A stretch of DNA of 64,000 bases, from assembly GCA_950295325.1 (NCBI GenBank), contig OX485807.1:8027001-8091000 (forward strand). The letters run 5' to 3'. Source of the DNA: Polytrichum commune (Eukaryota > Streptophyta > Polytrichopsida > Polytrichales > Polytrichaceae). Every line of letters starts with the position of its first letter. The first letter of the stretch is position 1. Below, piece after piece: positions 1 through 11,759 of the stretch. Made by a program: the position numbers and the translations under genes. The notes beneath the pieces were generated by a model, which was given only the letters and a program-made list of their open reading frames with translations, did not search any database and was not told the origin of the DNA.

Positions 1-556
1 CAATCCAAATTCAATATGACATCTTAAAAGAGGAGGTGGAAATAAAGCTATATGTTTGGACAATGGTAATGTAAGAATATGTGGTGTGTATTTGAGTGTA
101 GGTCAGTTACACGAGCTCAAATTGCCCTATAAATCAATTTACATATATATTCATGCTTTGACTGGAAGAGTATTTACGATGGAAAGACTTATTTTGGATA
201 GAGTCGCTTTTAAACATTTTTGTTAAGAAATTTATTAAGTAATATTAACCCTTTTTTTTATGACACCTTGACACCCATAATGAGCATTTCGGGTCTTGAA
301 GGGTTAGAGCACCATAGAACCCATTATGGGCCTTCAAGTCATCGTATGGAGGTGTTTAAGATAAATTGATTTCTATGTTAATTTTAAAGTGTGAAAAGCA
401 ACCCCACCCAAACTTTGCATATTCATCAATATATTATCCATATTGAAGCATACATATATTGCATAAAATGTGGAGATAGTTGGGCTCATAGAAATGACTC
501 GGATTCAAATATATTCCACACATAGTTTGATATTCTTGTTTCATACGACATTGGCT

Positions 557-703
557 CATAACATTATTCAAATTTATAACAATGTTCTATGGGATTGTCA
601 ATATTTCATGGAATATTCTTCGTAATCAGTCTAAACACGGAGAATATTTCACGAAATATTGTCAGTCCCACAAAACCTTGTTATGGATATGAATAATGTT
701 ATA
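557..703. repeat. Hairpin (foldback) repeat, ~147 bp
   Basis: The left arm ATAACATTATTCAAATTTAT and following bases pair with the right arm that ends GATATGAATAATGTTAT. Most of the element is one long imperfect stem, as in small foldback MITEs. A related right-arm fragment lies at about 22530-22600. Confidence 0.65.
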
Positions 704-1019
704 CTTCCTCGACTGTGAACCATAAATTAAAAAATCACAAAATATCAACCACTCATAAATAATATCATCGCAAAGGGTTGGAACGTAGCCCCACTTATTG
801 TATTAGCATCTGGTGCCCGAGCCACAACTCACATCCCCTCAATGAACGAACTTGAAACAAAGCTCAAACTCCCCACATCACAAATTAGGAACACATTCAA
901 ACAACTTAACATAATTGCCATCCAATATGCACACTCAATATTAATCCACAAAAGACGAATAGAAAATAGACAACCCATCACAGACCTACAAAATCATAAC
1001 TAAAATTAGAGAGGGGTAG

Positions 1020-1310
1020 TGGTCAGACCACTAGTTATTAAGTTACCACCTATAGCTCATAAAGGCGGGGAGTAGCCGGCTGGTTGGTATAACTTTCCTG
1101 CCTATGATTAACTCACTTGCAGCACCAAGTCAAAGTGTATTGCACTAACACGCTCAGACGGATTCCACGCGAATCGAACCCGGACCGTATTAATACAACA
1201 CGCACGTCCTTATCCAACCAACCTTGGAACCATGACTTGGCGACCAACAACACAATCAACCATCATTTATACTCAAACAAATACGCACGCTTCTCGTCTC
1301 CAACATAGTA
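1020..1310 (-). repeat. tRNA-derived SINE-like sequence
   Basis: On the minus strand a pol III B-box-like GGGTTCGATTCGCG (about 1168-1181) is preceded about 50 nt upstream by an A-box-like TGGTTCCAAGGTTGG (near 1220-1234). The rest of the stretch has no tRNA fold, as expected for a SINE with a tRNA head. No poly-A tail or target duplication was identified, so this is tentative. Confidence 0.35.
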
Positions 1311-1503
1311 GCAAAACCCACATAATTCTAAATTAAAACCCATGCACCCTACACACCGCCCTCCCCCCCCCCCCCGGTTCAACCGGTTAAAACATCGGTT
1401 ACTAACATAGTGTCTACTCCCTGCAAAGGGTGAAGTAGTATTACACCCAACGCCGCTACCCTGGGGTACGGCCACGGTTGTCCTACGAACAGACACTTTA
1501 TTC

Positions 1504-1530
1504 ACTCCGGTCCCTAGTAGGGACCGGAGT
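1504..1530. other. Perfect 13-bp inverted repeat with 1-nt centre
   Basis: ACTCCGGTCCCTA, a single G, then TAGGGACCGGAGT. The spacer is too short for an ordinary RNA loop, so in DNA it is a near-perfect palindrome. Function unknown; it may be the end of a foldback element. Confidence 0.6.
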
Positions 1531-3084
1531 TCTTCTTCTTCTTCCTCGACTGTGAAACATGTTGTGTACAATATGGTTTTCATTTTGTAGACCAAGTAAG
1601 TTGTGACTTTAATACTTGTTGGGGACTTGTACAATCTAATGTGTAGGCCATGTTCATGCCAAGAGAAAGTGTGTTGATGCCTTGAAGACTTAACGATGTA
1701 GGACCCATCAAATTCTCATTTAACCTCTAAGCTATCCTTGAATCAAGACTCTTCAATTCATGGTGATGACCAAGGACCTCCCCTTTTGTGAGCTTCGTAT
1801 TGAAGGATATTTATTTCATTTATTTACTTTTTCGGGTGGGTGGGGTGGGGGTTTAAAGACTTGGAACCTTTATGAGCACGTCCACACCCTTTAAAGTCAA
1901 GTTACATTTTGAGTACGTAGACCAATCTCTTCTAAATGCATGTCTAAATGATATTTGTTTTCACATCCACAACAAACCACACACCATTAATTGTTTGACT
2001 AAGATAAGTGATTGGACTAGGTCCGCTTACCTTATGTTCTAGTTGTTATAGGCTAGGGCTTCCCACCAATCATGATTTATTGTCTATTTGGAAGATGAAA
2101 CATAGTGAACTATTTTATAAGTAAAATTTCATCTTATCAAATCATTCAAAGCCAAACAAGGTGTATTAGAGTAGACAACTCAATTATGAAACCTTAAGCA
2201 ATCTTGCAGAAGTGTAGTACATGTTGGAGTGATTTTTCACATGTTTGGAATTTGATATCATAACATTTAACAAAAAATCACAATTCATTTCCAAAATTTG
2301 AAATTATTGTAAATTTCCAAAGGCAACATTCTCTCCAATCCCATGTTCACAACATAGGTTGACCTATTTTTTGAAACTAGGAGACAAAAACTCGAGTACA
2401 AATGGTGTTAAGAAACTCATATTTGTGCCTTTTTTACTTACTATTATCATCATGCCAAATGTGATGGCTACATGTGTGATTCTTCAAGGCTTTTTCCATC
2501 ATGTTAAAAAATGACAGCTACATGTGTGGAACTTCACGTCTTTTGGGGACTCTATGTATTAAAATATAGGGGTGGGGGGGGGGTTTGAAAATGGGTATGT
2601 CTACTCTACACATTCTAGAGGCCCATGCTTACCTAATGATTTGAAATAGTGGTAGTTTAGTGTCAAATGCCCTCATATCAAGGAGGCAACTTTGAAGTTG
2701 CCATACTCCCCTTGGGAGAGCAAAGAAAGAACATTTGGCTCGATTTATTAATATCCTATACTTAAGAGTCGAACATCTCATATGCTCTGAATCTAAAAAC
2801 TGCACTTGCCACAAAAGCTCCGGTGTCTATAGGAGAAGCAACATGAGGAGGATTTGGGCAAACCAACCCATACACTCGTTCCTTGTTAGATGCCCAAACC
2901 CTTGCCTCCAAGGAACTAGTGTATGGGTTGTTTCGCCCCAGCTGTGGAGGAGGAGGCATGTCTTTAGTTAATAAAAGGTCTTATAGTAGCATCACACCAG
3001 GGGGGGGGGGGGGTCTGTATAGGGCCCAACCAATCCGCCCGCAGCTGGGACTGTCCATCTAGGGCGGATGGGACAAGCATCCAA

Positions 3085-3268
3085 AATCCAATATATATGT
3101 TCACTTTCATTGAGTAAATTAGCAATTGATTGGGATTTCATTTTTGAAATAAAACCGTCAATAAAGCATGTAATCAACTTGGAAGTCCAGAATATTATAA
3201 ACCCTCGTTAGCATTGAGGTTATAATTTTTTTGACCTACCATTGAAAGGGTCTTTGTCATTCTAAACA
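3085..3268 (+). repeat. Diverged partial copy of the 62.8-kb Mutator-like foldback element
   Basis: AAAATCCAATATATATGT, GATTGGGATTTCATTT, AAAGCATGTAATCAACTTGG and CATTGAGGTTATAATTTTT follow the same order as in 63001-63190. Neither terminus with CAGACATTAAG is present, so this is an internal fragment. Confidence 0.7.
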
Positions 3269-4206
3269 ACATAGAATCTCGTCTTAAGTTGTTGCAACTC
3301 AATTGGGTTCAATTCTTGGGGTGTCTTCATGAGGTTGTTGTGTCTCTTAATCTAAGTTAATTGACTAGGTTTAGGCATTTGTTGTAAAATTCATTATTGG
3401 GATTTTGTTGTGTGTATGTGATGTTGGTGCTTGCTTAGACAAGGAGTAATGGTTGTTGGTGGTTTTTCATTTTACGTTTATTGAGCATGAGTAGGGAGAG
3501 GTAGTTGATAGTTATTAAGTGAATTTGTTGCATGCATGCATGTATGGGCATTACATGGATGTAGCATTGTGTTAAATGAGTTGGTGATGATGTTTGTGTG
3601 TATGCCTCCTCAAATGACTGCTATGAGGATGGTGAGTGTCACATACCCTCTGGCATCTTCAAGGGTGTCCATTAATGTTTGATATTTTAGCTTCTTTCTT
3701 TGGACTATAGTGGTGGGTTCATGGTCTTGGTGGAAAAATGAATTAAATCAATTGTAAGCTCGAGATTTAGGTGGTAGAAAACATACAATATATAGGATAT
3801 TAGTGCATGTAAAATCATGAACATTTTCTTGCTCAGTGCTCATATGCTACGGCTCACTACTCACCACTCACATGATAGCGCTCCCCAAACACACCCTAAG
3901 TAGTACTTAAGATGCCACCAAAAACGCCGGATTTAAGGTGAGTTGGGCTTGGGCCTTATGATGTGTTGTTAAGAAGATTTCCTTTTTTGTTTTTTTGGTT
4001 TGGTAAGGTCTCAATTGTTCAAAGTCTTGCGTTACATGCGCTTTCTACCACCTCGTGGATTGACTGAAGAGTATAAGGACCAATTCACATGGGGTCCCAA
4101 GTCGTTATTCCCAAGTCACTTGAGGACAATCCATGCAATTTGAACTTTTGAGAGCATGGAAAGTATGGACCCACCACTTCACGTGAGTCCAAGTCCTAAG
4201 TCCTAA

Positions 4207-4551
4207 GAGCATCCCCACTAGTGCCTTAACCCCTTAAGCCTCCATCCAAGTTAGAGGCTTAGGGGTCCCAAATGCTCCTAGTGGTGACCTCTAAATACCT
4301 TTATCATCCAGGTCGCGGCCTTAACTTGCCCGTCGACCTGAAAACTTCCGCCCATTTCAGGTCGGCTGTAAGTGCCGGAAATAGCTGTAAGTGCCGGAAA
4401 CTTGGTTGCGAGATGTAGGGAAATGGCTTGCGAAATGGCTTTAAAGGTCCCTTTAAAGGGCCACCACTACGACATTCGCCTTTACCCTAACCCTCAATCA
4501 TCCATATGGCAAACTTAAGGGCTTAAGGTTAAGGCACTAGTGGGGATGCCC
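4207..4551. mobile_element. PIF/Harbinger MITE (345 bp)
   Basis: Terminal inverted repeats GAGCATCCCCACTAGTGCCT and (reverse complement of the right end) GGGCATCCCCACTAGTGCCT differ at one base. They are flanked by TAA on both sides (4204-4206 and 4552-4554), the 3-bp TWA duplication typical of PIF/Harbinger. No coding frame inside. Confidence 0.85.
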
Positions 4552-5507
4552 TAAGTATGACAACATATTTTAAAGGTGAGGCCTGGGACTTGTGTTAAGA
4601 GTTGGGTCGAGCAACAAGCTAGACCCGACTCTCAACATAACACCACAAATGAATCAAGATCCAACTCAAACCACAATTAACCATATTTTAATGGTGTCTT
4701 GAGACCCAAGCATTGAGACTTGGCAACATGAGTAGGACTTGGGACTTGGGACCCTAAGTAGGGGGTCGAAGCTGAAATCTTCTCCAAAAAGGAAGCGAAG
4801 ACGGCCCTAACTAACTCCTCGCCGTGAACTTTGGAAACTCGTTGAGAGCACCAAGACTGTGAGGGGGGGTCCTCTCCAGGCTCCCGAACTGTGACCCTGG
4901 TTTTCCACACACTGGGTGTGCACACATGGAAGTAACATGCTTTGTGTGGAAAAGTTTGCATGGAGGAAACAGGTGGGTTAGAGAGCTCCAGGAGAGTCCA
5001 AAGGCAAGTTTCAATAGTGAAGGAAAACTGTGTGGTGGTGGGAGAATGTGTAGCTTAGGTAGGCAACATCTGTGCTTTTCTGGGGTCCAACCCCCCCTTT
5101 TTTTTTCCCTTGGACAGGGACTCAAGTACGTGCTTTAATACCTCGCGTAGCTAGCCCAGTGTGAATGCATGCATCAGCAAATGCATTTACGCAATGGCAT
5201 TTTGCGTCCAAGTCCTTTTGAAAGTTGCCTCCGGAATGAGTTGTGGGTGGAAACTGCCCTGCACAGTGCTGCTTGAAGGATATTAACTTAGCTGGGCTGT
5301 GGTTGGTGTGAGTCTCTTCAGTCAACTCCCATTTGACAAAGTTTCCCATGACTTGCAACTTGAGGAGTGGCAGAAACTTATTGGCCTCGCAACCAACCCA
5401 CATGCGCCAGGTGGACCCGACTTGTTGGTCATTTCATCTTCTCTCTTAGAGCTGCCACATCGCACCCTGCATCCAGCTAGTCGGGGTCCTTTGGGACGGT
5501 GTCCTTA

Positions 5508-6177
5508 GGGCCAAGTTCCATGTGCCGGTCCGGGTCCGTTTTTTTCAAAATAAATGGGTGGGCCGGTGAAAAGAGGGTGGTGCCATGTGCCCATCCCTCT
5601 CACCCAAGGACCGGTACCCCCCATGGATGGGTGTCCCACGTTTTGTGTTGTCGAAGAACGGGTGCCAAAGGACCGGCGGTCCTAACGGTAACGTGAAGGA
5701 CATGTGCCGGTTAGAGAGCTATGGTGACCGGATCGGCCGGTCACCTAGGGTATAAATATTATTATTATTATATAAGTATTATATACGTATTATATTATAT
5801 AAGTTATACTATTTAAAATATTATTTTGGTATCATTTAGGTGTTACAGTTAAATTCCCTTAAAATAAACACATAATTATTTCATTTTATGTAGTAGTTAT
5901 ATTGATAATTAAATTATCAATTAGGGGTATGGAAATTGATGTGCAAATCAAATATGAAAAGTTCAATGAGGATGACCTCCATTGCCGGTCACCTTCATAA
6001 AGTGTCATGTCTTACGTATCACCAAATTTAGTTAGAAAGTAGGAAATCCCATAAACCGGCACCCCACATAGAAGTACCCTTCCAAAAAACGGGTGACATC
6101 ACCCATTTTTTGGATGATGTCACCCGTTTCTCACCCATCCAAAAGAACGGACCGGACCGGTACATGGAACTTGGCCC
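5508..6177. mobile_element. PIF/Harbinger MITE (670 bp)
   Basis: Starts GGGCCAAGTTCCATGTGCCG and ends with its near-exact inverse (CATGGAACTTGGCCC), flanked by TTA at 5505-5507 and 6178-6180. The interior is AT-rich with a TATTATTATTAT tract near 5755-5770. Non-coding. Confidence 0.87.
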
Positions 6178-6360
6178 TTAGTGTCCGGGGTTGTTGCTTG
6201 GATGGCTGGCCCACATTCCGAAGGGGCCCGCAATGGCCGGGCCCCGGCTGGACCCTCGGTGTGGTTGGTGTAGAGATAAGGGCCACTTTGTGCACGAGCC
6301 AAGGGTTTCTTGAGGCTCGAAAGTTGGGACTTGCTAACATGAGCGGGACTTGGGACTCCA

Positions 6361-7228
6361 TGTGAAGTGGCCCAAAGTGACACTAGTATAGTATTGGGCC
6401 AACGATATTGATGCAAGAGACTCCACGTAAACCGGTCCCAAGGGACATTAGAATAGTATTGGGTCAACGACACTAATACAAGAGACTCCATGCGAATTGG
6501 CTCCAAGTGGCACTAGAATAGCATTGGGGCAATGACACTAAGGGCCGTTTCACACTATGGTTGAAGGTCGAGAGGTTGTTGATTTCCACCAATCAGGTTG
6601 CAAGAAGGCAAGAATTCGGCCTCTCGACCCTTCGCAGTAGAGGCCAAAGTCCAAAGGCCATTGCAATTTAGAATGCTTGCTTTTTGACCAAGGCGACGGA
6701 CTCTCGAAGGAGGTTTGGGTTGGATGGGAATGAGAACCCAAACTATGGTCGAGAGGCCGTCAATTTTTTTTCATAAAACAAAATCAAACATTGACAAGAT
6801 CTTAGCCGTTAGATTGGAGGGGTTGTTTTGGGCAAGGAATAAAGCGGGATGCTCCTTTGGGTTTCAACTTTGGGCTTGGTCTTTGGAGACTTCACACTAT
6901 GGATGTCCAAGTCAAGCCATGGAAGTTCATGGCCAAAGGTTTGGACTTTGGGCTTGACCTTTGGAGGCTTCACACTATGCCTGGCTAAAGGCTCCAATTC
7001 CTATATTTTATTGGCTATTTTCAACCCTTTTATTTGTACTCTCAACAAAGTTTGGCCATTTAATCCCACGGCCTCTCGACTTGGACAACCATAGTGTGAA
7101 GTGGCCCTAATACAAGAGACTCCATGCTAATTGGCCCCAAGTGACACTAGAGTAGTATTGGGGCAACGGCACTTATACAAGAGACTCCATGTGAACCGGC
7201 CCCAAGTGACACTAGAATAGTATCGGGC
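6361..7228. repeat. Tandem repeat of about 67 bp, five copies, interrupted by a MITE
   Basis: The unit CAAGAGACTCCATGTGAACC then GGCCCCAAGTGACACTAGAA then TAGTATTGGG... recurs near 6413 and 6479, then after the MITE near 7113 and 7180, with a partial copy before 6412. Confidence 0.8.
6542..7107. mobile_element. PIF/Harbinger MITE (566 bp) inside a tandem repeat
   Basis: Starts GGGCCGTTTCACACTATGG and ends CCATAGTGTGAAGTGGCCC, flanked by TAA (6539-6541 and 7108-7110). It has split a ~67-bp tandem repeat. Related motifs (CTTCACACTATG) recur inside it and at 58.4, 60.4 and 61.5 kb. Confidence 0.87.
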
Positions 7229-7437
7229 CACCAAGAGACAAGTATCATGTGAGTATGCCACATCACATATGTTCAAAGTAGTGAAATGACGTGGACACAT
7301 GGCCTAAGTAGTACATCACATATGTTGTTTAATGAGCCCTTTAACCTTGCTAACTTTAGCCTAATTGCCAGGTACCTTGTGATTGTACCAAAACATCAAT
7401 AACTTATTACATGCTGTGGCGTTTGCACCAACACATC

Positions 7438-8117
7438 CAGGGCTGATTTTTCACAAAGTTTTTGCCCGTCCACGTCCAAAAACCTTGAATTGAAAGGCAA
7501 AAAAAATCACAACCCGTCCCAAAATCGATAATTTCTAAACCAACCCGTCCATGGAAAGGTTAAAGAAAAAACAACCCATCGCAAAACCAATTTGAAAATG
7601 AAAATACCCGTCCCGCAAGAGGTATAAATAAGTCTCTTACAATGTTGGTAAAAAATTAGAAAAAAAAAAAAAAAAAAAAACAGAAAGATGTCGACATGTG
7701 ACTGGTTGCACTTGGAAACAATAGGATCTTGACAAATTATGCCTTCAATGTCTGTCAATTATCTATCTTTTGCTATCGATTCTCATCTTTCCAGTCCACC
7801 CCATTCTAAATTTTGTGGTTGATGAATTAATGTATGCAGGTGAATCAAACACTTCAAGATTGACATTTTGATTGGGTATTAGTGGTTTGATTGCATTATG
7901 CTTATATTCACATGTCATATATGACATAATGTAAGTGCTATTTGTACCATTTTTTTGGAAAAATATATTAAAAAAATAGTTATTTTTAGAACCCGTCCAA
8001 AGTGAATTTGACACGTCCAAAAATTGGTTTATTTTCTAAGAACCCATCCACTGGAAATGTTTTTTTCTATGAACATGTCCCTGGACATGTTAGGGACCAT
8101 GTGAAAAATCACCACTG
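7438..8117. mobile_element. hAT-type MITE (680 bp) just upstream of the carrier gene
   Basis: Ends CAGGGCTGATTTTTCACA and TGTGAAAAATCACCACTG are inverted and are flanked by an exact 8-bp duplication AACACATC (7430-7437 and 8118-8125), the hAT signature. The interior repeats ACCCGTCC-type motifs and holds a poly-A tract near 7660-7680 and a fragment of the 62-kb repeat family (7680-7745). It ends about 50 bp before the putative TATA box of the carrier gene. Confidence 0.85.
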
Positions 8118-8164
8118 AACACATCACCGGTGACATCCACCCAACACCTAATAATAGTTATTGG

Positions 8165-8764
8165 AGCCTATATATGTATTATGTGAAAGCAAGCTAAGAA
8201 GTTAGGGCGTAAGTCACTATAGTGAGTGACCTTTTCAGCCGCCACTACACCCCCCCCTCTCTCTTTCGCTCGCTCTCTCTCTCTCTATCTCTCGTCCTTC
8301 TCCTTCGCCTTCTCCTCCACCTCCCTCCCACCATCTTCACATTCACCGACACTTGGATCTCTAACACCAATCTCTCCCACAGACATCAAGCAGATCGTGC
8401 AGGCGGCTTGTGTGTAATCCTGTAGGGGTTTGTGTGATGTGTAGGTGAGGAGTGTGGGTTGATAGAGGAGCTTTTAGGTTGTGGTGGTGTTTGCTGTTGG
8501 GGTTTGCTGGTGTATTTTTACGCCCCGTGTTGATTGGTAAGACGGTGTTGCCTTTCATGGTACCCGCTCTTTGTGGCCCCACAGGTTGCACTGCAACCGG
8601 ATGTGTGGCAGTGTCCAGTTTCTGGCATACCGGGACTGAGACCAGTACCGATTTGTTGCTGTTCTTCGGAGTGCGTCTTCTACACGAGTGTAGTAAGAGA
8701 ACGAAGGAGTTGGTGTTCGACGTTGATTGATCGACGAGAACGAAGACGTTGGTAATCTGCGGCT
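8165..8764 (+). promoter_or_regulatory. Putative promoter and 5' UTR of the dicarboxylate carrier gene
   Basis: A TATATAT box at 8169-8175 is followed by a CT-rich stretch with a (CT)n tract near 8251-8300, common in plant 5' leaders. Several short open frames lie in 8222-8755 but none resembles a protein, so they are at most upstream ORFs in a ~550-nt leader. The leader could also hide an intron. Transcription start is inferred, not seen. Confidence 0.4.
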
Positions 8765-9703
8765 ATGGATCAGTGGAAGGGGTTTGCTGAGGGAGGCATG
8801 GCGTCGATGATCGCCGGCTTCGCCACACACCCGCTGGACCTTATCAAGGTGCGAATGCAGCTGCAAGGGGAGGTGACGGCATCCCCTGCGTTGTCTTATG
8901 CCATCGATGGAGGGAGAGTACATGCCGAAGCTGTTGCTCCACGGCGGCCTGGACCTTTCAGTGTGGGCCTCAGCGTAGCCCGCTCGGAAGGCGTGCAAGC
9001 TTTGTACTCGGGTGTTTCGGCCACGGTTTTGAGGCAGTTTCTGTACTCTTCGACTCGATTAGGGTTGTATGAGTATCTGAAAAATGAATGGAGGAACCCC
9101 ACGCAACAAGGATCTGGTCTCCCGCTTTACCAGAAGGTGACGGCAGCGTTGGTAGCTGGTGCTGCCGGGGCAGTTGTGGGCAATCCTGCTGACCTAGCCA
9201 TGGTGCGTATGCAAGCGGACGGGAGGCTGCCATTATACGAAAGAAGAAATTACACGGGGGTTGGAAATGCACTTTTTCGTATGGTGAAGCAGGATGGGGT
9301 CCTGTCTTTGTGGACTGGATCAGCCCCCACCGTGACCCGAGCTATGCTTGTCACCGCCGCGCAGCTGGCCACTTACGATCAGATCAAGGACGCCGTCACA
9401 GAACACCGTCTGGTTCCGGAAGGTTTGTCGACGCAGGTTGTTGCGAGCTGCGGAGCTGGAGTGCTGACCTCGGTCGCTTCAAATCCCATCGATGTGGTGA
9501 AGACCAGAGTGATGAACATGAAAGTGGCAGCAGGAGGAACTCCCCCATACAAAGGCGCATTGGATTGTGCAGTGAAGACTGTACGAGCGGAAGGCCCCAT
9601 GGCTCTTTACAAGGGCTTCATCCCGACTGTGACTCGACAAGGCCCATTTGCCATCATCATGTTCCTATCTCTGGAACAAATCAAGAACGTCATGGAGGGC
9701 TGA
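8765..9703 (+). CDS. DIC: Mitochondrial dicarboxylate carrier (DIC/UCP5-like), intronless
   Basis: Predicted 312-aa protein of the mitochondrial carrier family, which sits in the inner membrane and exchanges dicarboxylates such as malate, succinate or oxaloacetate for phosphate, sulfate or another dicarboxylate. It shows the three-fold repeat: carrier signatures start at HPLDLIKVRMQ (P23), NPADLAMVRMQ (P141) and NPIDVVKTRVM (P241). The second signature has Met where Lys/Arg is usual, which is also typical of plant DICs. The N-terminus (GFAEGGMAS then THPLDLIKVRMQLQGE), VSATVLRQ, VRMQADGRLPL and ALYKGFIPTVTRQ match Arabidopsis DIC1-3 (also called UCP4-6) as I remember them. Length fits the family (about 310-340 aa). 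The first ATG of the frame lies directly before this conserved start. No intron is needed, as in Arabidopsis DICs. A less specific label would be uncoupling-protein-like carrier. Confidence 0.95.
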   Translation: MDQWKGFAEGGMASMIAGFATHPLDLIKVRMQLQGEVTASPALSYAIDGGRVHAEAVAPRRPGPFSVGLSVARSEGVQALYSGVSATVLRQFLYSSTRLGLYEYLKNEWRNPTQQGSGLPLYQKVTAALVAGAAGAVVGNPADLAMVRMQADGRLPLYERRNYTGVGNALFRMVKQDGVLSLWTGSAPTVTRAMLVTAAQLATYDQIKDAVTEHRLVPEGLSTQVVASCGAGVLTSVASNPIDVVKTRVMNMKVAAGGTPPYKGALDCAVKTVRAEGPMALYKGFIPTVTRQGPFAIIMFLSLEQIKNVMEG

Positions 9704-11160
9704 TGAAGCCAACGTCAGCGACGACAATTATCTTCCAGTTGACCGAGATTGATTATCCTGGAGGCTTTGGATAATCAAATAGAAACCAATGGGCAGTGTG
9801 TTTAGCTCTTCCAACACATCGTCCATAGTGACATTTTGTCTTCTTACGTACAATTTTGATCATGTTTTCTAAATTCTTTACAGGTCATTGATTGAGCTTT
9901 TGAACACATTGTTCAAAGCTTACGGCAGTGTAGCAATTCCCTACCTGTGTGACTTGTTACGCACTTTACGGGGCTTAGGTTTTGTAGCAGAGCACATTCA
10001 TAATTGTGAAGGTGATATGGTTTCACTGTTTCAGTAGTATAACTTCGTGATGGAAAACACTTGATATCAGTTATTGTAGCTCGAGCCGGCAGCCACATCC
10101 TTATACTGAGCAGATCTTTCATGTGACAGGAAAATGTGGGTGTAGACGCACTTCATTTTATAACACCAGCATTTTCGTTTGATAAATTTGTAGTGAATCC
10201 TTGTCATCTTACCTTCGGAGAATCTCCTCGTTGATTCACATATTGGAGACACGGTCCTTGGAAAACTATGAGTCTTAGCACCAGTTGGGTGGTCTTTTTA
10301 CACTAGCAGTCAATTACATGATTAGTCGAATGCAGGGCAATTTAGCATACAGAAAGTGCCTGAAACTGCACTAGGGATTGAAAATTCCGCGGTAGATGGA
10401 CTGCAGTTGCCATGCTTCATTGCAGGACAAAGCTAGAAATGTGAAGAAGCAATTATTGATTGTAGTACTCACTGACCATTTCTACCCATTTACTTCACAG
10501 GAGAAAATCAACGAAGTTTTTTGACTTATACTAATTTGGATGTTGGTAGGTTCATTGCTTTCAGATAGATTCAACAATGAACCAGGTGTGGGAAGACTAG
10601 GTAAGGTACCCGATCAGCTGTGCGGGACATACTGCTCAAAGATGTGCACTCTATCAACAAGTCCAACGACATACCAGTCACATACAGGTCACGTTCCAGT
10701 CGTTTAATTCATGAATAATGGACCTCTGAGTATCTTGCATTGAAGCAATGAAAACCGCGATATAGCGAGGCAAAAGTGCACAGAAAAACAATGAACATGG
10801 GTGTGAATATGTCCTAATTGTACAGAGATCAGTGACGGCCTGGGTTTCCCACATTTTTATGCCTTGGGGATGTTGCACATAACATTACAATGATCTCGTT
10901 TTGGGACTTGCATAGCACAGCACTTGTAGCTTGGGTTTGTCGATCAAGGATAATGATGTATTGCAAATATAGCCTGCCTACTTTGACAGAAGATATCTTT
11001 ACTTTGCCCTGAAATCATATGCACTGATATTTCACCAGACTTTGTCTGATTTGTGTGCAGGAAAGGGTGTCAGCTAAGATTTCGTTAAGGCACAGTGGCC
11101 ATCCATAGATCAAGAAAGAGTTAACTGACAATTGTCCTGATTATGATTGGCTCTGGTTTT
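9704..11160. other. Downstream region of the carrier gene, no gene recognised
   Basis: The first few hundred bases are probably the 3' UTR. The rest is unique-looking with only short frames in all six readings, and nothing I could identify. Confidence 0.4.
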
Positions 11161-11164
11161 GGGA

Positions 11165-11523
11165 CTTCTTGGGTTCCCCAAAGGGACAGGGCTGTACCTG
11201 CCAAGAGACAGTGCAAGCTGCCAAATGTCTCTGCACCGAAGAAAAAATTAATATTATGCTGTCCGGGAAGAATCGGCGGTTAGTTACAGATGAACCGGTT
11301 GAAGTTGGATACTTCAGGAGAATTACCGATGATTTTAAAAGAATCTATAGAATATACCTCAAATGAATAAAGCAAAACCGGAAGATGTCAACATGTAACC
11401 GGCTGGATTTAGAATCATTAAGATCTTGACCGACTATGCCCAAAAACTTTCCGGGCACTGAGCTTCATATCAGATAAAGACAGATACTGCACTTGATCTT
11501 AACCAAAAGGCCGAAAAAGGTAC
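11165..11523 (-). pseudogene. U2 snRNA-like sequence split by a repeat insertion (copy A)
   Basis: On the minus strand the 5' part (11523 to about 11462) reads GTACCTTTTTCGGCCTTTTG and continues like U2, but has GCAGTA (11485-11490) in place of GTAGTA and lacks part of stem IIa. The 3' part resumes at about 11258 with CATAATATTAATTTTTTC and GGCAGCTTGC, matching the middle and 3' half of copy B. The ~200 bp between belongs to the repeat family arrayed at 62 kb. The disruption and the branch-site change make it nonfunctional. Confidence 0.6.
11259..11461 (-). repeat. Single copy of the 62-kb repeat family inserted in the U2-like sequence
   Basis: Read on the minus strand it begins TGCCCGGAAAG, contains CCGGTTACATGTTGACATCT and ends CTTCCCGGACA, so its ends form a short imperfect inverted repeat. 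The same sequence recurs four times in tandem from 62.1 kb, and a fragment lies at about 7680-7745. Confidence 0.65.
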
Positions 11524-11759
11524 ATCTCAACTGCTCAGTTCTTCCCCCAATGTACCCTCTACATTATGTAAGGCCGACCTTATAGGCCCGACCTTATGGG
11601 GCAACATCCATCGGCAAACATGGCAAACATAAACGAAGTCTATCAAAACTCTTGAGCTCATGCTGTCTTCGCTTGAAAGCAACAAGGAATACCAATTTTG
11701 ACGCACTCGGAACATATATACTAATGAAGACTTCGACCTGGATAATGCAACAATTTGGC

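Larger units (their letters stand above)
1311..4206. other. Intergenic, repeats only
   Basis: No coding frame with recognisable similarity. It holds G/C homopolymer runs (about 1361-1375, 2571-2582 and 3000-3013) and, at 3085-3268, a diverged piece of the Mutator-like element described at 62.8 kb. The rest shows nothing I can identify. Confidence 0.5.

Noticed and set aside
8222-8755. Short frames before the carrier gene
   Set aside because: CT-rich leader sequence; overlapping frames without any family similarity.
8555-9600. Long minus-strand frames across the carrier gene
   Set aside because: Shadows of the GC-rich plus-strand coding exon, which has clear carrier signatures.
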